A DNA stretch of 9,829 nucleotides, taken from the NCBI GenBank assembly GCA_020696885.1, contig JAJFMS010000050.1:1-9829 (forward strand). The letters run 5' to 3'. The stretch is from Armatimonadota bacterium. Lineage in GTDB: Bacteria > Armatimonadota > SYMT01. This document shows, one piece after another, positions 6,417 to 9,829 of this stretch. How positions within the stretch are numbered: the first letter of the stretch is position 1; each line of letters starts with the position of its first letter. Both the position numbers and the translations under genes were made by a program. The notes under the pieces were generated by a model. It was given only the letters and a program-made list of their open reading frames with translations, was not told the DNA's origin and searched no databases.

Positions 6417-6417
6417 C

Positions 6418-7125
6418 ATGCCCTCCTTCCTCACGCGGGGGGTGCTCCGTCCGGCCGAGCTGGCGGTGCGGGGGCTCTACCAGGCGCTCGGCGGCTTCCG
6501 CGTGGAGGGAGTGGAGAACATCCCGCCCACCGGCGGCGTGATCCTGGCGCCGAACCATCTGAGCTGGGCGGACCCGCCGGCCATCTACATGGCCACTCGC
6601 CGGAAGTGCTGGTTCATGGCGAACGAGTTTCTCTTCCGGATTCCGGTGTTGGGGAAGCTGATTCCGATTGTGGGCGCATTCCCGGTGCATCGGGGTCGCG
6701 TGGACCGGGACGCGATCCGGATCGCGGAGCAGCACCTGAAGGAGCAAGACCTGTTGTGCGTCTTCCCGGAAGGCGGTACCACGATCACCGGCACGCTCTA
6801 TCCGTTTGAAAGCGGAGTGGCGCTGCTCTCCCTGCGCACCGGCGCGCCGATCGTACCGGTGGGGATTACCGGCACGGACAAGCTGCTCCCGATGCAGCCC
6901 CCGCACCGGCTGCACTACGTGCGGGGCGGCGTGCGCGTGCGCTTTGGGAAACCGATCCACCCGGACGAGGTGGATCCGGCGCTGCCGCGTAAGGAACGGA
7001 TGGAGGCGCTCACCCAGCGCCTCTACCTGGCGGTGGCCGCGCTGCTGCCCCCGGAGTATCTGCCTGCCGAGCTGCATGCGCCGGGGGGGCCGGTAGGCGC
7101 CGCGGGCATGGGTACCGGAGAGTAG
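6418..7125 (+). CDS. 1-acyl-sn-glycerol-3-phosphate acyltransferase (PlsC family)
   Basis: PlsC-type enzymes add a fatty acyl chain to the 2-position of lysophosphatidic acid, giving phosphatidic acid for membrane phospholipids. The 235-residue protein has all the family blocks: the NHLSWAD catalytic HX4D motif (His47, Asp52), the GAFPVHRGRVDRDAI block II (86-100, with Arg92), FPEGGTT (116-122, the usual FPEGTRS site) and IVPVGITG (145-152). There is a hydrophobic but not clearly membrane-spanning N-terminus, so it is probably membrane-associated at the cytoplasmic face. The start at ATG 6418 begins one base after the preceding stop and lacks a Shine-Dalgarno site, which suggests translational coupling. 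A longer frame from 6304 only overlaps the upstream gene and shows no family similarity. Acyl-donor and acceptor specificity cannot be read from the sequence. Confidence 0.93.
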   Translation: MPSFLTRGVLRPAELAVRGLYQALGGFRVEGVENIPPTGGVILAPNHLSWADPPAIYMATRRKCWFMANEFLFRIPVLGKLIPIVGAFPVHRGRVDRDAIRIAEQHLKEQDLLCVFPEGGTTITGTLYPFESGVALLSLRTGAPIVPVGITGTDKLLPMQPPHRLHYVRGGVRVRFGKPIHPDEVDPALPRKERMEALTQRLYLAVAALLPPEYLPAELHAPGGPVGAAGMGTGE

Positions 7126-7129
7126 CACG

Positions 7130-9292
7130 ATGGACCGGTTCGACCGGTTGATACGAGCGGCGGGATACCCGGACGAAGCGGTTCGCAGCCGCGCCGCCCG
7201 GGAACTGGGCGACGCCGGAGATCCACGGGCACTGGAGCCGCTCTGGGCCCTCCTGAGCGATCCCAGCGCCGAGGTCCAGCTCTGCGCCGTGCAGGCGCTG
7301 GTTAAACTCGGCCGAGACGTCCTGGACCTGGCCTGCGAGCGCATCCAATCCCCTATTGCCCAGGACCGCGAGCACGCGGGCCGGGTCCTGGCCGCGTTCG
7401 GGTCCGTCGCCGTGCCGCGCCTCCTCCCGCTGCTGGACTTCGAAGTGTCCACACAGCCCGCACTCTTGTGGATCACCGAGGTGCTGGGAGAGATCGGCGA
7501 CGTGGCTGCGGTCGAGCCGTTCGAGACGCTGTTGGGCGATTGGATGGCGGGCCCGGTGGTTCACCGCCGGATCATCATGGCGCTGGGGCAGCTCGGCGCC
7601 CCGGCGGCGGAAGTGCTCGCCCGCGCGCTCAGCCATCCGGACCGTGGAACTCGCGTCCAGGCCGTGTTTGCGCTCCGCGATGTGGCGGACGCTCGCTTTG
7701 CGGAGGTGCTCTGCACGTGCCTGGGCTCCGAAGACGAAGTTCACTCGGAAGCGGCCGGGCAGGCTCCGGCTGGATCCGGCAGTGTGAGCTATGTTAGTGG
7801 CGATGTGGCGCGGGACGCCCTGATCCGGCTCGGGCCGGACGCCATTGGGCCGCTCCGAACGGTGCTGCTAAGCGAAACTTTGCCGTTCCAGGCCAGGCAT
7901 CGTGCCCTTCAGGCGCTGGATCGGATCCGCTTACCGGAGTGCGCAGCCCCGCTGTGCGAGGCGTTCGACGCCTCCGAGACCGCGATCGCCCTGTTCGCGA
8001 CCGCGTCCGTACAGGCATTAGGACCGGCTGCCTTACCGGCGCTCATCAGCAGCCTGGAGCAGTGCGGCGAGGAGGCGATGCCGCTCGCCGCTCGCCTGTC
8101 GCTGATCGAGGCCGCCTTGCGCGCGCTAGCCTCTGCCGGCCTCTCCAAAGCACTAGACCGGGCGAGCCTTACGGACCGCCTCTGCGGCACGGAAGCGAGG
8201 CCGGGTGCGCTCATACGGATCCTGCGGCACCCCAACCCCGAGATCCGGGAAGCAAGCGTGCAGATTGCCGGCCACCTGGAGAACCCCGGAGCTACGCGCT
8301 TGCTCTGCCAGGCCCTTCAGGACCGGCACCCCCCGGTGCGGAAGGCGGCCAGCGAGCGGCTGAGCCTCATCGGGGACGAGACCGCGGAGCTTCCTGCCTG
8401 CCGCGCTCTGGAGGATCCGGAGGAGGCCGTCCGCATCCACGCAGCCCGGACCCTGGGGCGGCTGCGCTTGCCCGGGGCGGTCGAGGCGCTGCAGCCGACG
8501 CGGGAGGAGAACCCGAAGGTTCGCCTGGAGATCGTCCGAGCGCTGGTCGCCATCGGGACCCCGGAGGTGGTGGTTCCGTTGTGCGCGGCATTGGTGGAGG
8601 CGGTGCAGAGCACCCCGCGTCGGTGGGAACGCGCCGCGGATCAGGGCGTGACGGAAGCCGCGAAGGCATATTTCGTGCGCCCGACGCCGGAAGTAGTGCT
8701 GCACCTGTGCGAGCTACTTGCCGACCCCTCCCTCCGTACCGGCGTGCTCCTGGCGCTGCATTGTGCCCGGCCGGTGCTGGAGGAGATCCTTTCACCGCTT
8801 GACGAGGCGGACACGAGCCGTGCAACAGCGTGCTTGATCGGCGTGCTGCAGTCTGATAAGACGCTCGTCTCCAACGATTACGAGTTGGGAGCGCTCCTCC
8901 TGGGTCTCCTGGGAGACCGGGAGAGTGAAGAGGTGCTGATCTGGATCGCTCGCTACCAGGAGCGAGCCCATGCGCCGAGTGCCGCCGCCATCCGCGCGCT
9001 CGGTCGCATCGGCGGCTTCCGCGGGCTCCGCGAGCTGTGTGACGTGGTGTTCACTCCCACCCTGCGGGACTGCCTGGAAGACACCCTGATCGAGACCGAG
9101 CACCTTGGCGCGATCCCGGCGCTCAAAGAGTGCCTTAAATGGCACATGAGCGAGTCCCCGCGGGCCCAGGCGATTTCCAAGGCGCTCCGTCACATCAGAG
9201 AGACAAAGGGCCACCTGGCCGCCCACCCGGTGGTGCCCTCCGCGCCCCAGCGCACGCGGAACCTGCCCTGGATCTCCCGGAAGCCAGACTGA
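7130..9292 (+). CDS. HEAT-repeat (PBS-lyase-type) protein of unknown function
   Basis: A 720-residue soluble protein made almost wholly of two-helix repeats of about 30 residues. Good examples are residues 16-46 (AVRSRAARELGDAGDPRALEP), 47-77, 144-175 (GQLGAPAAEVLARAL), 370-400 (EIREASVQIAGHLENPGA), 401-430 and 431-460 (AVRIHAARTLGRLRLPGAVEA). More degenerate repeats fill the rest, with a loop of low complexity near 205-225. Such HEAT solenoids usually serve as scaffolds or binding platforms for proteins. No signal peptide, membrane segment or catalytic domain is seen, and phycobilin lyase activity is not implied. The start ATG 7130 has GGAG (7117-7120) 9 nt upstream, inside the end of the acyltransferase gene, 4 nt from its stop. 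The short Pro/Arg-rich C-terminal tail is outside the repeats. The role is unknown; its operon position suggests a link with the acyltransferase. Confidence 0.88.
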   Translation: MDRFDRLIRAAGYPDEAVRSRAARELGDAGDPRALEPLWALLSDPSAEVQLCAVQALVKLGRDVLDLACERIQSPIAQDREHAGRVLAAFGSVAVPRLLPLLDFEVSTQPALLWITEVLGEIGDVAAVEPFETLLGDWMAGPVVHRRIIMALGQLGAPAAEVLARALSHPDRGTRVQAVFALRDVADARFAEVLCTCLGSEDEVHSEAAGQAPAGSGSVSYVSGDVARDALIRLGPDAIGPLRTVLLSETLPFQARHRALQALDRIRLPECAAPLCEAFDASETAIALFATASVQALGPAALPALISSLEQCGEEAMPLAARLSLIEAALRALASAGLSKALDRASLTDRLCGTEARPGALIRILRHPNPEIREASVQIAGHLENPGATRLLCQALQDRHPPVRKAASERLSLIGDETAELPACRALEDPEEAVRIHAARTLGRLRLPGAVEALQPTREENPKVRLEIVRALVAIGTPEVVVPLCAALVEAVQSTPRRWERAADQGVTEAAKAYFVRPTPEVVLHLCELLADPSLRTGVLLALHCARPVLEEILSPLDEADTSRATACLIGVLQSDKTLVSNDYELGALLLGLLGDRESEEVLIWIARYQERAHAPSAAAIRALGRIGGFRGLRELCDVVFTPTLRDCLEDTLIETEHLGAIPALKECLKWHMSESPRAQAISKALRHIRETKGHLAAHPVVPSAPQRTRNLPWISRKPD

Positions 9293-9298
9293 ATTAAA

Positions 9299-9340
9299 GG
9301 ATGAAGGCGGAAGGATGAAGGCGGAAGGATGAAGGATGAC
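9299..9340. repeat. heptamer tandem array after the HEAT gene
   Basis: Six consecutive 7-nt units: GGATGAA, GGCGGAA, GGATGAA, GGCGGAA, GGATGAA and GGATGAC. The first 28 nt are two exact copies of a 14-nt unit. The array starts 6 nt after the HEAT stop codon and its last units form the left arm of the hairpin with 9359-9367. Arrays of this kind give frames reading like 'LHPSSFILPPSSF', which I recall as common spurious protein ends in environmental genomes. Confidence 0.8.
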
Positions 9341-9367
9341 CTGGATCCCTTCCCGGACGTCATCCTT
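9332..9367. terminator. hairpin between convergent genes, probable bidirectional terminator
   Basis: AAGGATGAC (9332-9340) and GTCATCCTT (9359-9367) form a perfect 9-bp stem with an 18-nt loop. On the plus strand the right arm runs into a short T stretch (TTTTC). The HEAT gene (plus) and the dehydrogenase gene (minus) converge here, and the right arm overlaps the last codon and stop of the dehydrogenase gene. The long loop makes it a modest terminator. Confidence 0.45.
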
Positions 9368-9829
9368 TTCCATACACGGGGATCGCGGCGCCGCTGATGA
9401 TGTCGGCTTCTGCGGAGGCGAGAAAGCGGATCACCCGCGCGATAGCGGTGGGGGCTACCCATTTGGAGAAGTCCGCTTCCGGCATGGCCAGGCGGTTCGC
9501 GGGCGTGTCGATGACGCTGGGCAGGATGCAGTTGGCCTGGATGTTCGCGTCCCGGTATTCGTCCGCCAGCGTCTCGACGAGCGAGACGACCCCGGCCTTG
9601 GCTGCGGCGTAGGCTCCAAGCCCGGCGGCCCCTTTTAGTGCCGCCCGCGCGGAGACAAACAGGAGCTTGCCGCCTCCCGCCTCCTTTACCAGGGGCGCCA
9701 CGGCACGCGCCATCAGGAAGGCGGAGCGCAGGTTCAGGTCGAGCATCCGGTCCAGCACGGCGGGTGAGGTGCCTTCCACCGGGGCGTAGTCGAAGCCGCC
9801 TACCAGGTGGATGAGGCCGTCGATCGTCT
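9360..9829 (-). CDS. short-chain dehydrogenase/reductase, C-terminal part (5' end outside the window)
   Basis: This is the C-terminal part of an NAD(P)-dependent SDR oxidoreductase. The stop codon (complement of 9360-9362) is inside, and the frame stays open to the window edge, so the N-terminal cofactor-binding Gly-rich loop is missing. GTG at 9779 is internal, because upstream residues (IDGLIHLVGGFDYAPVEGTS) continue the fold. Family landmarks are the catalytic Asn in DLNLRSAF, Ser in LLFVSAR, and YxxxK in AYAAAKAG. PSVIDTPANRLAMPEADFSKWV and the end SGAAIPVYGKG resemble SDRs annotated as 3-oxoacyl-ACP-reductase-like. The usual NNAG motif reads LVGG here, a variant I recall in one SDR subgroup. 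Substrate is unknown. It is convergent with the HEAT gene. Confidence 0.93.
   Translation of the reverse strand, partial: TIDGLIHLVGGFDYAPVEGTSPAVLDRMLDLNLRSAFLMARAVAPLVKEAGGGKLLFVSARAALKGAAGLGAYAAAKAGVVSLVETLADEYRDANIQANCILPSVIDTPANRLAMPEADFSKWVAPTAIARVIRFLASAEADIISGAAIPVYGKG

Noticed and set aside
6304..6417. A 38-residue N-terminal extension of the acyltransferase
   Set aside because: It overlaps the zinc-ribbon gene in another frame and has an Arg/Pro/Thr-rich shadow composition. The family similarity begins after Met at 6418.
6223..7476. A 417-codon minus-strand frame
   Set aside because: It is antisense to three tightly packed plus-strand genes, two of them with ribosome binding sites and recognisable motifs. 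The frame shows no family motif.
9190..9462. Minus-strand frames spanning the heptamer array
   Set aside because: They translate the tandem repeat into Ser/Pro/Phe/Leu-rich peptide and run antisense to the end of the HEAT gene.
1..9829. A defence, toxin-antitoxin, secretion or prophage module
   Set aside because: All recognisable genes are housekeeping types, and none shows nuclease, toxin, phage or mobile-element motifs. The only mobile-like features are non-coding repeats.

Overview
This is a G+C-rich bacterial chromosomal window of housekeeping genes, with a clear third-position G/C preference and long antisense shadow frames. The source organism cannot be named from sequence alone. The gene set, a long HEAT-repeat protein, poor use of Shine-Dalgarno sites and abundant low-complexity foldback repeats between genes would fit a free-living member of a phylum such as Armatimonadota or Chloroflexota. 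That placement is a weak inference.

Layout. (1) 1-887: the C-terminal part of pyruvate kinase, cut by the window start, followed by a strong stem-loop (896-937). (2) 888-1472: a gene-free stretch holding the stem-loop, a small GNRA-capped hairpin, a 24-bp inverted repeat (1015-1099) and a more A/T-rich promoter region with an extended -10 box. (3) 1473-1994: a FtsB/DivIC-like septum protein, closed by a perfect 28-nt palindromic terminator (2023-2050). (4) 1995-2503: a 142-nt foldback element with perfect 27-bp ends (2101-2242), a partial extra copy of its end (2284-2315), and the mfd control region. That region has an extended -10 box, an inverted repeat over the predicted transcription start, and a terminator-like hairpin before the start codon. 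(5) 2504-6034: complete mfd, the transcription-repair coupling factor. (6) 6045-6148: a foldback made of 8-nt units. (7) 6225-9292: a tight three-gene operon of a 63-residue double-CxxC protein, a PlsC-type acyltransferase and a 720-residue HEAT-repeat protein, with gaps of 1 and 4 nt. (8) 9299-9367: a heptamer tandem array and a hairpin between convergent genes. (9) 9360-9829, minus strand: the C-terminal part of a short-chain dehydrogenase/reductase, cut by the window end.

The genes cover separate tasks: glycolysis, cell division, transcription-coupled repair and phospholipid synthesis. I see no defence system, prophage, CRISPR array, RNA gene or transposase. The most interesting signals are non-coding: the possible attenuator in the mfd leader, and several unrelated foldback or tandem elements, most of them at gene ends. 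Among the genes, the small zinc-ribbon/acyltransferase/HEAT operon is the least explained.
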